64,000 nt of DNA, from positions 187,397-251,396 of the forward strand of contig NZ_SRUZ01000008.1 of assembly GCF_004791165.1 (NCBI RefSeq), in the 5' to 3' direction. The stretch comes from Mesorhizobium sp. M8A.F.Ca.ET.218.01.1.1 (GTDB lineage Bacteria > Pseudomonadota > Alphaproteobacteria > Rhizobiales > Rhizobiaceae). Numbering within the stretch: the stretch's first letter is position 1; each line of letters begins with the position of its first letter. The position numbers and the translations under genes are program-made. Shown in pieces: positions 15,835-23,383 of this stretch. Below the pieces are notes generated by a model that was not told the origin of the DNA, searched no databases, and saw only the letters and a program-made list of their open reading frames with translations.

Positions 15835-15972
15835 ATGAAACTGCTACGCATTGCGCCGATCGCCATCCTTGCCTGCGCGCTTGCACTCACGGCCTGCGCC
15901 AACACCATTCGGGGTGTCGGCAAGGATGTCAAATCGACGGCGAGGGCGGTCAAAGACACCGTCGCCAATTGA
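15835..15972 (+). CDS. Entericidin-like small lipoprotein
   Basis: Lipoprotein of 45 aa: basic start, hydrophobic segment, lipobox LTAC near 18-22, then NTIRGVGKDVKSTARAVKDTVAN. This matches the entericidin A/B family of small membrane lipoproteins, some of which influence envelope stability and programmed lysis. RBS GGGAGA lies before ATG 15835. Monocistronic, with a strong hairpin terminator 30 nt downstream. Confidence 0.82.
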   Translation: MKLLRIAPIAILACALALTACANTIRGVGKDVKSTARAVKDTVAN

Positions 15973-16000
15973 TCGGCAGCCACGTCCCTCATCTGGGAAC

Positions 16001-16034
16001 AAAAAAGCCGCGCTGCAAGGCGCGGCTTCCTTTT
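16001..16034. terminator. Bidirectional hairpin terminator
   Basis: Nine-bp arms AAGCCGCGC / GCGCGGCTT (16005-16013 and 16020-16028) with A6 on the left and TTCCTTTTC on the right. It ends the entericidin-like gene. In the uninterrupted chromosome it would also lie just beyond the stop of the corrinoid-protein gene on the other strand. Confidence 0.8.
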
Positions 16035-16053
16035 CGTCGTCCCGATGCCTTGG

Positions 16054-16083
16054 ATCAGGCCGAAGCGCGCACGTTGTGCTTGC
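16054..16083. repeat. attL core, 30-bp direct repeat
   Basis: Identical over 30 bp to 34025-34054; identity ends abruptly on both sides. The sequence corresponds to the last nine codons and stop of the corrinoid-protein gene plus one base beyond the stop. It lies 64 nt from the integrase stop. Confidence 0.9.
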
Positions 16084-16146
16084 CTCTTGCCCTTGATTTT
16101 TCTTATGAAATCGCGAAAATGTTCCATTGTGTTGCATTTTTTTCGG

Positions 16147-17313
16147 CTATCCGAGGATTGCCGCCACACCTGCATCAAGTTCGGAAGCGTCGTCACCGCG
16201 CGGAAACAAATGCGCATAAGTGCCAGCGGTAATCAAAATCGTGCTGTGGCCGAGCCTTTCCTGAACTGTCTTCATTGGCAAGCCCAAACCTCCATCTTCC
16301 TTTCGGTTCGCGCACCAGCTTGCATAGAAATGCCGCAGCGCATGCATCCCACCATATTTAGCTTTCGGCTCGCCGTCCTCGCCGGTTACGACAACACCCG
16401 CCGCAACCTGAGCAGGGCAAAAGCCGCGCTGTACGATGTTGGCAAGCCGCTCGACATTGCCTTCGCCATTCGGAAATACGAGATCGAGTTTGCCTTTCGG
16501 ACATGCCAGTTTCCATTCCCGCAGCGTGTTGGCGACTAATGGTGGCAACGGTACGTCGCGCTCGCTGGTGTCGGATTTTGGGGATCCAATGTCGTTCCAG
16601 CGGTCGGCACGCTGCCGCACGTGAATCTCGCGCTTGCCAGTATCGACATCTTGCCAGCGCAAACCGCGCAATTCCGATGCGCGAAGGCCCGTGAAGATTG
16701 CGGTTAGTAAGAGAGGGCGCCAACGGCCATCCAGCGCACCGACAATTGCCTTAACCTCCGTGGTCAGCGGGAAGTCAACGCCAGCCTGCACCTTCCGCTT
16801 CTGCCGTTTCTCGACCTTAGCATCCTTTCCGCCGCGTTTGCGCCGCATATCGCGAACGGGGTTATGGGCGACTAGCCCGCGCTCGCGCGCGTCTTCGAAT
16901 ATAGACGAAAGCGAAACGTGCAGCCGCTTCACCATCGCGGCGCTGCAGCCTGAATCGCGCGCCGCGTCCTCGAAGGCGCGGATGCTCGCGACCGTCATCT
17001 TGGAAAGCACAGAGGCGCCGATCAGCGGCACGATGTGTTTGCGGACATGGGTCTTGTATTCGCGCACAGAGGCGCGCTCCAGTTCGCGCGCGTCGCATGA
17101 CTTCAACCATAGCTCGGCTGCCTTGGCCACTGTTGTTGATGCGCGCGCTGCGACGTGCTTGCCGTCGCGAACCTCACCGCGAACCGTGAGCAGGTAAGCG
17201 TCTGCGTCCTTCTTAAGTTCGAACTGCTTGAATCGACGCGCGCCAGCGCCATCGCGGTATTCGGCGAGCCAGGCTATCTTTCCAGATGGGAGGATTCGTT
17301 TGCGCAGCGCCAT
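16147..17313 (-). CDS. Tyrosine-family site-specific integrase
   Basis: Recombinase of 388 aa that would insert and excise the element at the att sites. N-terminal arm-binding region about 1-60, SAM-like core-binding domain about 60-160, catalytic domain about 180-385. Catalytic residues are visible: Arg 211 in GLRASELRGL, HALRH (His 324, Arg 327), GHST (His 356) and Tyr 366 in TYAHLF. ATG 17313 is preferred; GTG 17319 would add two residues. Transcribed toward attL, with an operator-bearing promoter region shared with the divergent HTH gene. Confidence 0.93.
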   Translation of the reverse strand: MALRKRILPSGKIAWLAEYRDGAGARRFKQFELKKDADAYLLTVRGEVRDGKHVAARASTTVAKAAELWLKSCDARELERASVREYKTHVRKHIVPLIGASVLSKMTVASIRAFEDAARDSGCSAAMVKRLHVSLSSIFEDARERGLVAHNPVRDMRRKRGGKDAKVEKRQKRKVQAGVDFPLTTEVKAIVGALDGRWRPLLLTAIFTGLRASELRGLRWQDVDTGKREIHVRQRADRWNDIGSPKSDTSERDVPLPPLVANTLREWKLACPKGKLDLVFPNGEGNVERLANIVQRGFCPAQVAAGVVVTGEDGEPKAKYGGMHALRHFYASWCANRKEDGGLGLPMKTVQERLGHSTILITAGTYAHLFPRGDDASELDAGVAAILG

Positions 17314-17370
17314 AGTCACGGCGTAGCCGAAGCGCGGAATCTTTGCAACACGCGGAATGCGCGAAGCATC

Positions 17371-17394
17371 TTGACATTATCACGGTAAAGCGGT
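17371..17394. promoter_or_regulatory. Left-end operator TTGACATTA-N3-CGGTAAAGCGGT
   Basis: A -35-like TTGACA is followed by a CGGTAAAGCGGT element. The same 24-nt arrangement (21 identities) occurs near the other end at 33325-33348. It lies between the integrase and the HTH gene, so one regulator could control both ends of the element. Confidence 0.55.
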
Positions 17395-17490
17395 ACGGTG
17401 CGCGTCCAATCGAACGCAAAGCACCCATCACAGCACCACTTTCGCAGTTTTACCAAACCCTGTCAAGAACTTTTTTCGGAGGAGCATTTC

Positions 17491-17697
17491 GTGGAACCGG
17501 CAAACGACAATCTAGCAGCCGACATTCTAGAAGGCGCGGCAGCCATAGCGGCATGGACTGGATTCAAAAGGCGTGCCGTCTATCATGCGGTTGCCAATGG
17601 GCATTTGCCGCACTTCCGCATGGGCGAGACGGTATGCGCGCGCAAGTCGACGCTCCTGGCGTGGATTGCCCAGCAGGAGGGGAGGGCAGCAGCATGA
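17491..17697 (+). CDS. AlpA/excisionase-like HTH protein
   Basis: Protein of 68 aa from GTG 17491 with a strong GGAGG RBS. The middle reads as an HTH_17/AlpA-type winged helix (TGFKRRAVYHAVANGHLPHFRMGE), then a C-terminal helix. Placed divergently beside the integrase, the usual position of AlpA/Xis regulators in phages and PICIs. Its stop overlaps the next ATG. Confidence 0.68.
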   Translation: MEPANDNLAADILEGAAAIAAWTGFKRRAVYHAVANGHLPHFRMGETVCARKSTLLAWIAQQEGRAAA

Positions 17698-18221
17698 AAA
17701 TCGAACTGACTGCGGATGAGGAATCTCTGGCCGAGAAACTCGAGTTTGACCCCGGCAAAGTTCGCGACCACGAAGACTGGAAACGAAACAGCGAATTGGC
17801 GGCTCAACTGGCGCACTCAATCCTGAAACGCAAAGCCGTGCCGGATCACAGGCTACGCTATTTTACGGACCCGGATTACCACCCAGGCGGACGCAATAAG
17901 TCGCGGCGAGACAATTGGGTAGCCAACGGAAACTCATATGAGGATATCCTTCGGCACAACAATTTCCTGCCGTATCTTCGCTACTTCATCCACGGGCCGA
18001 ATATCCCAAAGCGGATAATTGATGAGTTCCGGCAGGCGGTTCTGGACTGTGGTCAAGTGTCGTCTGGCGACATGCCGGAGCTTACAAAAATGGCGCGGCG
18101 CCTCTGGCGAGAGTCTGGCCGCATCTACGATGCAAACACGTTCTATCAGATGGCCTTAGAGTGCGGCCTCAACAACTTTAGAGCGCCGTCGATTCACTCC
18201 GCCATTCGACAGGCTCGCTAG
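17694..18221 (+). CDS. Hypothetical element protein, 175 aa
   Basis: Begins MKIELTADEESLAEKLEFD with an ATGA overlap onto the HTH gene and a GGAGGGGAGG RBS. The protein is charged, with the segments YFTDPDYHPGGRNKSRRDNW and LPYLRYFIHGPNIPKRIIDEF. No membrane segment, no family recognised. Its place between AlpA-like and replication genes suggests an early regulatory or replication-accessory role. More AT-rich codon use than host genes. Confidence 0.62.
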   Translation: MKIELTADEESLAEKLEFDPGKVRDHEDWKRNSELAAQLAHSILKRKAVPDHRLRYFTDPDYHPGGRNKSRRDNWVANGNSYEDILRHNNFLPYLRYFIHGPNIPKRIIDEFRQAVLDCGQVSSGDMPELTKMARRLWRESGRIYDANTFYQMALECGLNNFRAPSIHSAIRQAR

Positions 18222-18320
18222 ATAGCGCAGTCAGATCCGCCCCGCGGCCTCAATCTCCTCGCAAGCCCATCACAAGGGCGCCGCGGGCGGCTAACCCTTA
18301 GTTCAACGGGAAATCCTACA

Positions 18321-18563
18321 TTGCAGATCCTTTCCATTCGACGCCTGCAGGCGTCGGGCGCTGACGCGCGTTTTGATATTGCCATCACCGACCAGCTGCG
18401 CCTGTTTGGCTTGTGCCTGACCAAGAACGCCGATGGCGCCTGGCGCACCTATGCGCCCCGCAATAGCGGCGTGCGTGTTGCGAGCTTTCATCCCTCTCTG
18501 GCTGACCAGATTACCCGCGCTGCCGTAGCCGCGCTGGAGGGCGAAGCCAATGTCGGAAGATGA
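18321..18563 (+). CDS. Hypothetical element protein, 80 aa
   Basis: TTG start at 18321 with GGGAAAT upstream. A compact protein with beta-rich LFGLCLTKNADGAWRTYAPR, a C-terminal helix, and a stop inside the start of the replication gene (14-nt overlap). No family recognised; the layout resembles small Mesorhizobium phage proteins upstream of replication genes. Confidence 0.5.
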   Translation: MQILSIRRLQASGADARFDIAITDQLRLFGLCLTKNADGAWRTYAPRNSGVRVASFHPSLADQITRAAVAALEGEANVGR

Positions 18564-20079
18564 TATCTCCCCTCCATATTGGAAGATTGACGACCCGCGC
18601 GGGCTGCTTGGTCAGACGCGGGCCGTTGCTTTGATGCGCAGCGACAAGCGCGCGTCGTATAAGCACATGGCCCTTATCGAGTTTCATTGGGGCTGGGCGC
18701 ATGAGAAGTATGACTGGACCTCGCTTGCCAGCGTGCGCCGGATGCATTCGGTATTGACGGAGCGCAACCCGCTCGGCCAGCCGGGCATGACAACGCGACA
18801 CATCAACAGCGGCAATCGCGAGCTATGCGAATGGGGATGGCTTTTTGAACTGGACAAGGGAAGTGGTCGCCACGCGAGCCGCTTTCTCCCCAACTACGCC
18901 GTGTTCAACATCGCCGACACAGGCAACTTCGCCAAGTTTGTAGATGGTGAAGTTACCTGTAGCGTATCCCGTGTAGGGACACACAACGGATACGAGATTT
19001 TGTGTATCCCTAATGGGGACACAGATGCGTGTACCTACGAGGTAAACGCTAATCGCTTTAGCGTATCCCCTGTGGGTAACAAAGACTCTCTTACCGGGAC
19101 CGTCCTACAGGACGGGGCTACGGAAAGAGATATTGACTGCGCCGCGCCTTTGGCGCCACCGCCTGCGGCTGGCCTATCGGCCGCCACGGCGGCGGGAACG
19201 GCGCAAGACGAGACGCGAATCGCCAAGACCGGCTTTGACGAGCTATGGGATGCTTACGGCTACAAGCGCGGCAAGCCGGAAGCCAGGCGAGCATATGCCC
19301 AGCTGGCGCCTAGCGCCGATCTTCACGCCGAGATGGTGGAGTCGGCTCGAGCATGGCGAGAGACATGGGCCGCACAGGACAAGCCCGACGCGCCGCGGTT
19401 CACGCTGACCAAGTGGCTAGAGCGGGAAGAATACGAGTGCACTCCGCCAACCGCCTACAAGCCGAAGGAGCGGAAGGCCAAACCTGATGACGGCAAGCCG
19501 GCATCCAAGACCAGAGGCCACTTAACCGACCAGTTGCGTCTGCTCGAGACCGAATTCATCGGCAGCCCATTTGGCGACTATCGGATGCGGCTGAAGCTTG
19601 ACGGGCCGGGCGGGGACCAAGAACACATCCTAAAGGTTCTGGCCGATACCGGCACCGGCGAGGACAACGAGGTATTTAACAAACTGCAACGAGCCTTTGG
19701 CAGTGACGCTGATGAATGGCCCGGCCAACGATTGCGGTTGGAGATGGATGGCGACCGTATTGTCGACCTCCTGCCAGAGCGGCGGCCGGACAGACGGGTT
19801 AAAATCGTGTCGGCCGCGCCGGTTGACCTGGACGACTGCAAGATGATTGTTGCGAAGGTCACCGATGATAACGGGAAGCCGGAAGGTGGCATCGAAATCA
19901 CGTATGAGTCCGATGACAAGCATGAGCAGGAAAAAGGTCAGGCGCGGCTGCGGAAGCTTATAGCTGCGGTTGGCCTAGATAGCCTGTCCGACACAGACGA
20001 ACTCATAGGCCGCATTCTGACCGTAACGGCTTCTGGTGACTTCAAGCCGATGCCGGTTGAATTGGCGGAGGCAGCATGA
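18550..20079 (+). CDS. Putative replication initiator of the element
   Basis: Protein of 509 aa. Residues about 30-125 form a winged-helix-like N-terminal domain (LIEFHWGWAHEKYDWTSLASVRRMH, then ELCEWGWLF), as in phage O-type replication proteins. A linker (about 135-215) is encoded by iteron-like repeats and is Ala/Pro-rich at its end. The region FDELWDAYGYKRGKPEARRAYAQL (about 227-250) resembles the conserved C-terminal segment of phage replication proteins that precedes helicase-loader contacts. The last 150 residues form two repeated oligonucleotide-binding-like segments (EFIGSPFGDYRMRLKL and later KMIVAKVTDDNGKPEGG). No primase or helicase motif seen. Function is inferred from architecture and embedded repeats. 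Confidence 0.58.
   Translation: MSEDDISPPYWKIDDPRGLLGQTRAVALMRSDKRASYKHMALIEFHWGWAHEKYDWTSLASVRRMHSVLTERNPLGQPGMTTRHINSGNRELCEWGWLFELDKGSGRHASRFLPNYAVFNIADTGNFAKFVDGEVTCSVSRVGTHNGYEILCIPNGDTDACTYEVNANRFSVSPVGNKDSLTGTVLQDGATERDIDCAAPLAPPPAAGLSAATAAGTAQDETRIAKTGFDELWDAYGYKRGKPEARRAYAQLAPSADLHAEMVESARAWRETWAAQDKPDAPRFTLTKWLEREEYECTPPTAYKPKERKAKPDDGKPASKTRGHLTDQLRLLETEFIGSPFGDYRMRLKLDGPGGDQEHILKVLADTGTGEDNEVFNKLQRAFGSDADEWPGQRLRLEMDGDRIVDLLPERRPDRRVKIVSAAPVDLDDCKMIVAKVTDDNGKPEGGIEITYESDDKHEQEKGQARLRKLIAAVGLDSLSDTDELIGRILTVTASGDFKPMPVELAEAA
18964..19080 (+). repeat. Iteron-like palindromic repeats inside the replication gene (candidate origin)
   Basis: Two 19-nt units have identical arms, GTATCCC-N5-GGGACAC, at 18964-18982 and 19004-19022; a third, GTATCCC-N4-GGGTAAC, is at 19063-19080. 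A weaker GTACCTACGAGGTAAAC lies between at 19031. Each unit is an imperfect inverted repeat. Position inside a replication initiator gene recalls the lambda O/ori arrangement. Confidence 0.55.
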
Positions 20080-20237
20080 CGCTCGCTGACCGCCTCCACG
20101 AAATTGCTGATCGGCTTGCCAGGTTGGTGCCATCGCACCGGGATCCGCATCGTTTCCATGAAGACAAATCCGAGCTGGTCGACGCACTGCGCCGACTGGC
20201 TGCTAACGATAACCGCAAGGCGGAGCGCGCACCATGA
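20076..20237 (+). CDS. Small element protein, 53 aa
   Basis: Starts at an ATGA overlap with the replication gene and ends in an ATGA overlap with the next gene, so it fills the gap in a tightly coupled operon. The sequence is helical and charged: MTLADRLHEIADRLARLVPS, then HEDKSELVDALRRLAAND. No family recognised. Confidence 0.6.
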   Translation: MTLADRLHEIADRLARLVPSHRDPHRFHEDKSELVDALRRLAANDNRKAERAP

Positions 20238-20686
20238 GGCAACGGTCAAAGAACATTCGTGCCGCCATCCGTGCTCGCGCCGACGCGATTGACGTAGCCC
20301 GCGTTGCTGCGAAGTACTGCGCCGATGCAAACCGCCAAGCCGTTGACGAAGTGTTGGACGAGGATGCCGTCGCATTCGCACACAGCGCATTGCTGGTGGG
20401 CGATGCGCTCGAGATAGTGGGCGACAGCGGCCCTTGCCTAGATCGCGCTCAGCGGCGCGCCTGGGCGGCAGGACGGCTCTTGTCAATCTTGCAGTCTATC
20501 CGACGCACCTATGCGCTCCTAGACGAGCGTAAGGGAACGGCGGCGACGATCGCCAAACTTGAACGGGAAGTCGAACATTGGCGCACCAGCGCACAGGCCG
20601 CGTGGCGAGCTTCCGGCATGGATAAAGTCGTCCCGTTTAGAGATCCGAAGCACAGCTATCATGGGACACCGGAGTGGGCAGCCTAA
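20234..20686 (+). CDS. Hypothetical element protein, 150 aa
   Basis: Arg-rich N terminus followed by long helices and a predicted coiled segment (ATIAKLEREVEHWRTSAQA, about 103-121). Stop at 20686. Coupled by overlap to the 53-aa gene. No family recognised; probably an accessory protein of the replication module. Confidence 0.55.
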   Translation: MRQRSKNIRAAIRARADAIDVARVAAKYCADANRQAVDEVLDEDAVAFAHSALLVGDALEIVGDSGPCLDRAQRRAWAAGRLLSILQSIRRTYALLDERKGTAATIAKLEREVEHWRTSAQAAWRASGMDKVVPFRDPKHSYHGTPEWAA

Positions 20687-20873
20687 GATTTTTCTGATCG
20701 CCCTCTTGCGCGCAAGACCGAACACCTCCAGATTCATGCTGACTACGAAATAGCCGCACGGGTTGTGGGTTTCTACAGACTGGCAGAGAATCGGAGAGAA
20801 CCCTCAAATACGTTGGCCAAAAGCGCGAGGCGGCTACCATAAGGGACCCCGCGCCGATCGATAGGAGGTGACC

Positions 20874-20984
20874 GTGGTCACTTTCGAATTCGAGGCCAGC
20901 CGTTCAGCTGATAGCAACTGCTATCGGTTTGTACTGAACATAAGCTTGGCCTCGGTCATGCTTTGGTTGGTACGGATGGCGTAA
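20874..20984 (+). CDS. Possible 36-aa peptide before a terminator
   Basis: GTG start with a consensus AGGAGG five nt upstream; it ends 5 nt before a strong terminator. The peptide starts MVTFEFEASR and finishes with a hydrophobic stretch (FVLNISLASVMLWLVRMA) that could insert in a membrane. The 187 nt upstream of it (20687-20873) show no other gene. Supported only by RBS and position. Confidence 0.4.
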   Translation: MVTFEFEASRSADSNCYRFVLNISLASVMLWLVRMA

Positions 20985-20989
20985 GGAGC

Positions 20990-21020
20990 AAGGGTATCTC
21001 GGCAACGGGATACCCTTTTT
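20990..21020 (+). terminator. Rho-independent terminator ending the replication module
   Basis: Arms AAGGGTATC / GATACCCTT (20990-20998 and 21009-21017) followed directly by T5. It separates early genes from the structural genes. Confidence 0.85.
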
Positions 21021-21141
21021 CTTTTCGACCGAAATCATTGAACAATTTCGGCTGACGTCGATTTTTACTGGCCAAATGGCGCTTTTTGGCCCCTCAGCCT
21101 GCAGTATATATAGAAGGGCATTCATCCTTCGCCAATTTCGT

Positions 21142-21183
21142 CAGCGTGACGCTGATGTTGAACCGCGCCCCAGCGTGACGCTG
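21142..21183. promoter_or_regulatory. Twin palindromes CAGCGTGACGCTG upstream of the structural module
   Basis: Two identical 13-nt palindromes (21142-21154 and 21171-21183), 29 nt apart, lie in the 220-nt gap before the structural module and end 56 nt from its first gene. Paired sites of this kind fit an operator for a dimeric activator or repressor of late genes. Confidence 0.5.
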
Positions 21184-21239
21184 GCGGCCGGTTTTATTTT
21201 GCCCAATCGAAAATCTTGCACCTGAAATAGGAGGCCGCC

Positions 21240-21671
21240 ATGAACGGCTGGACCACCCGTGGCTTCGCCGCCGCGGAGGCTGCCGCATTGTGCGGCCTGC
21301 ATCGCGGTCAGCTTGACCTGCTTATCCATCGCGCCAAGGCCGTCGCCGTGCTGTTCTGCGAAAAGCGCGGAAGCCGCCGCTGGTTTTCGCTACGCGACAT
21401 AGCCGTGTTGCGCATTGCCTACGATTTGGAACGCGCTGGACGCACATGGCTGACTGCGATCGGCGCAGCGTTCGACAACCTCGAGCATCCACCGGATTCG
21501 GATTCACTGCTCATCGCTCCCGCGGTCCAGAAGCGTGGCTGCGGTCGCCCTCGCATCATCGCCGACCGTGACGTGCCGCGGCTGAATTTTGAGCGAAGCG
21601 AAATCATCGTGCCAATCGGCCGCATAGTTTCCAGCATTTTGAAGGAGGCCGAAGTTGTGGCCGTTCACTAA
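21240..21671 (+). CDS. HTH protein at the head of the structural module
   Basis: Protein of 143 aa with TAGGAGG before ATG 21240. The N-terminal half looks like a MerR/excisionase-type winged helix (TTRGFAAAEAAALCGLHRGQL, then RRWFSLRDIAVLRIA). It overlaps the portal start by 17 nt. It could regulate late transcription or be a small packaging accessory; a P27-type TerS is found separately downstream, so it is unlikely to be TerS. Confidence 0.55.
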   Translation: MNGWTTRGFAAAEAAALCGLHRGQLDLLIHRAKAVAVLFCEKRGSRRWFSLRDIAVLRIAYDLERAGRTWLTAIGAAFDNLEHPPDSDSLLIAPAVQKRGCGRPRIIADRDVPRLNFERSEIIVPIGRIVSSILKEAEVVAVH

Positions 21672-22863
21672 AAAGGCCGCGCCCGCGGTCGAGACCAAAT
21701 CCCTCGCCGAGCCGGACGCCGAGCTTCTCGCGATCCTTGGCGCCACCGTGAACGGCACTGCCGCTGTGTCCACCAGCACGGCGCTTACGGTGCCTGCCGT
21801 ATCGGCAGCGATACGCGTCATCTCTGAGGCAGTCGCAACCCTTGAGGTGAAGGTCCAGCGCAAGGACGGCGACACGTGGGTTGACGACGAAGAGCATCCC
21901 GCCTGTCCGCTATTGCGTGGCTTTGCATCGCCCTGGCTATCCGGATTCGAAACCATCCGCGATCTCGTGTCTGAATCCTTGACGCGAGACTTTGGGGGCC
22001 TCGCTTGGGTCAACCGGATTGATGGTAAGCCGGCCGAAATCATCCACTACAGGCAAGCTATAATTTCGGTCCAATACGCCCCCGATACAGGCGAACCGAC
22101 TTATAGGCTAAGCGGCCAGGTGGTACCTACTCGAGACATTATCCACCTAACGGGACCATTCGGGAGGTGTCCGCTCAACCTCGCTGCCGAGGCAATCGGC
22201 GTCGCCTGGCAGATGGAAAAATACGCCGCGAGGCTTTTCACTAATGGCGCAAGGCCGGCCGGCGTTCTGCAGTTTCCTGCAGGTGTGAAGCTTGGCGACT
22301 CCGCGCTGGCGAAGATCAAAGCTGGCTGGAACGCTGCGTTTGGTGGGTCCGGCAATGGTGCTGGAACGGCCATCACCTGGGACGGCGCGGAATGGAAACC
22401 GTTGTCCTTCTCTTCGGTGGATAGCCAATTCCTAGAATTGCGCAAGTTTCAGGTAGACGAGATAGCACGCGCGTTTCGTGTCCCGCCATCCATGATTTAT
22501 AGCCTCGATCGGGCCACGTGGTCGAACTCGGAACAGATGGGCAGAGAGTTTCTGACCTATTGTCTGGAGCCACATCTGCGCGCACTTGAGGCCGCACTGA
22601 CCCGTGCTCTAATCGACCCTGGCGACCGTCGCACGTTCCGCATCTGGTTCGAGCGCGACGATCTGACGAGGGCTGACATCGGCCAACGAGCCACTGCCTA
22701 TTCTTCACTGATCACCAGTCGCGTCATCAATCCCAACGAAGCCCGCAAATGGGAAGGCCTGCCGTCCTATGCGGAGGGCAATGCATTTGCGAACCCCAAC
22801 GTAACGCCGGCCAAGCCCGCCAACGACAACAATCCACCCATTGCGCAACAGCAGGCGGCCTAA
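21655..22863 (+). CDS. Phage portal protein, HK97 family
   Basis: Portal of 402 aa forming the dodecameric ring for DNA entry at one capsid vertex. Typical features are an early VPAVSAAIRVISEAVATL, central residues around HLTGPFGRCPL, and FQVDEIARAFRVPPSMIYSLDRATWSNSEQ near 270-298. TTG 21655 is supported by GAAGGAGG upstream and gives MWPFTKK, a common portal start. Length is normal. It opens the head operon ahead of protease and capsid. Confidence 0.92.
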   Translation: MWPFTKKAAPAVETKSLAEPDAELLAILGATVNGTAAVSTSTALTVPAVSAAIRVISEAVATLEVKVQRKDGDTWVDDEEHPACPLLRGFASPWLSGFETIRDLVSESLTRDFGGLAWVNRIDGKPAEIIHYRQAIISVQYAPDTGEPTYRLSGQVVPTRDIIHLTGPFGRCPLNLAAEAIGVAWQMEKYAARLFTNGARPAGVLQFPAGVKLGDSALAKIKAGWNAAFGGSGNGAGTAITWDGAEWKPLSFSSVDSQFLELRKFQVDEIARAFRVPPSMIYSLDRATWSNSEQMGREFLTYCLEPHLRALEAALTRALIDPGDRRTFRIWFERDDLTRADIGQRATAYSSLITSRVINPNEARKWEGLPSYAEGNAFANPNVTPAKPANDNNPPIAQQQAA

Positions 22864-22865
22864 GA

Positions 22866-23366
22866 ATGGAACGGCTATTTTTTGAAACCAAGTTTCTTGC
22901 CGGCGATGCTGGCGAGATCGAGGGGCTGGCCTGGCCATTCGCTACGCCTGACCGCGTTGGCGATGTCATCGAGAAAGGTGCGTTTGCGAACGCTACCTTA
23001 CCGCTGCCTATGCTATTCGGTCACGACCCTGACGACCCTGTCGGCGCATGGACCGAAGCTACCGAAGCAAGCGACGGATTGCGGCTAAAGGGTCGCCTCC
23101 TTGTCGGAGAGGTGCGGCGCGCGGATGAAGTGCGCAGCCTCGTAAGGGCCGGTGCTGTTCGCGGACTGTCGATCGGCTTTATCACCAAGAAGGCCATGCC
23201 GCGCAAGGGCGGTGGCCGCACTATCACGAAATTGGAGCTTCTGGAGGCGTCGCTTTGCGCTATCCCGATGCACCCCGGCGCTCGCGTTACCGACGCCAAA
23301 TCCGCCGTGCGAGCACTCGAGATCGCTACGGCTATCAACCGGCTGGCTCAGTCCATCCGCATCTAA
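22866..23366 (+). CDS. HK97-family prohead protease
   Basis: Serine protease of 166 aa that matures the capsid shell. The His is in MLFGHDPDDPVG (about 53) and the Ser in RGLSIGF (about 102), as in the U35/HK97 gp4 family. ATG 22866 lies 2 nt after the portal stop, which removes an unsupported upstream extension. Next in order is the major capsid gene. Confidence 0.9.
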   Translation: MERLFFETKFLAGDAGEIEGLAWPFATPDRVGDVIEKGAFANATLPLPMLFGHDPDDPVGAWTEATEASDGLRLKGRLLVGEVRRADEVRSLVRAGAVRGLSIGFITKKAMPRKGGGRTITKLELLEASLCAIPMHPGARVTDAKSAVRALEIATAINRLAQSIRI

Positions 23367-23383
23367 ACTAGGATCCTTAGATA

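Noticed and set aside
21240..21671. This HTH protein as the terminase small subunit
   Set aside because: A clear P27-family TerS overlaps TerL at 26439-26840.
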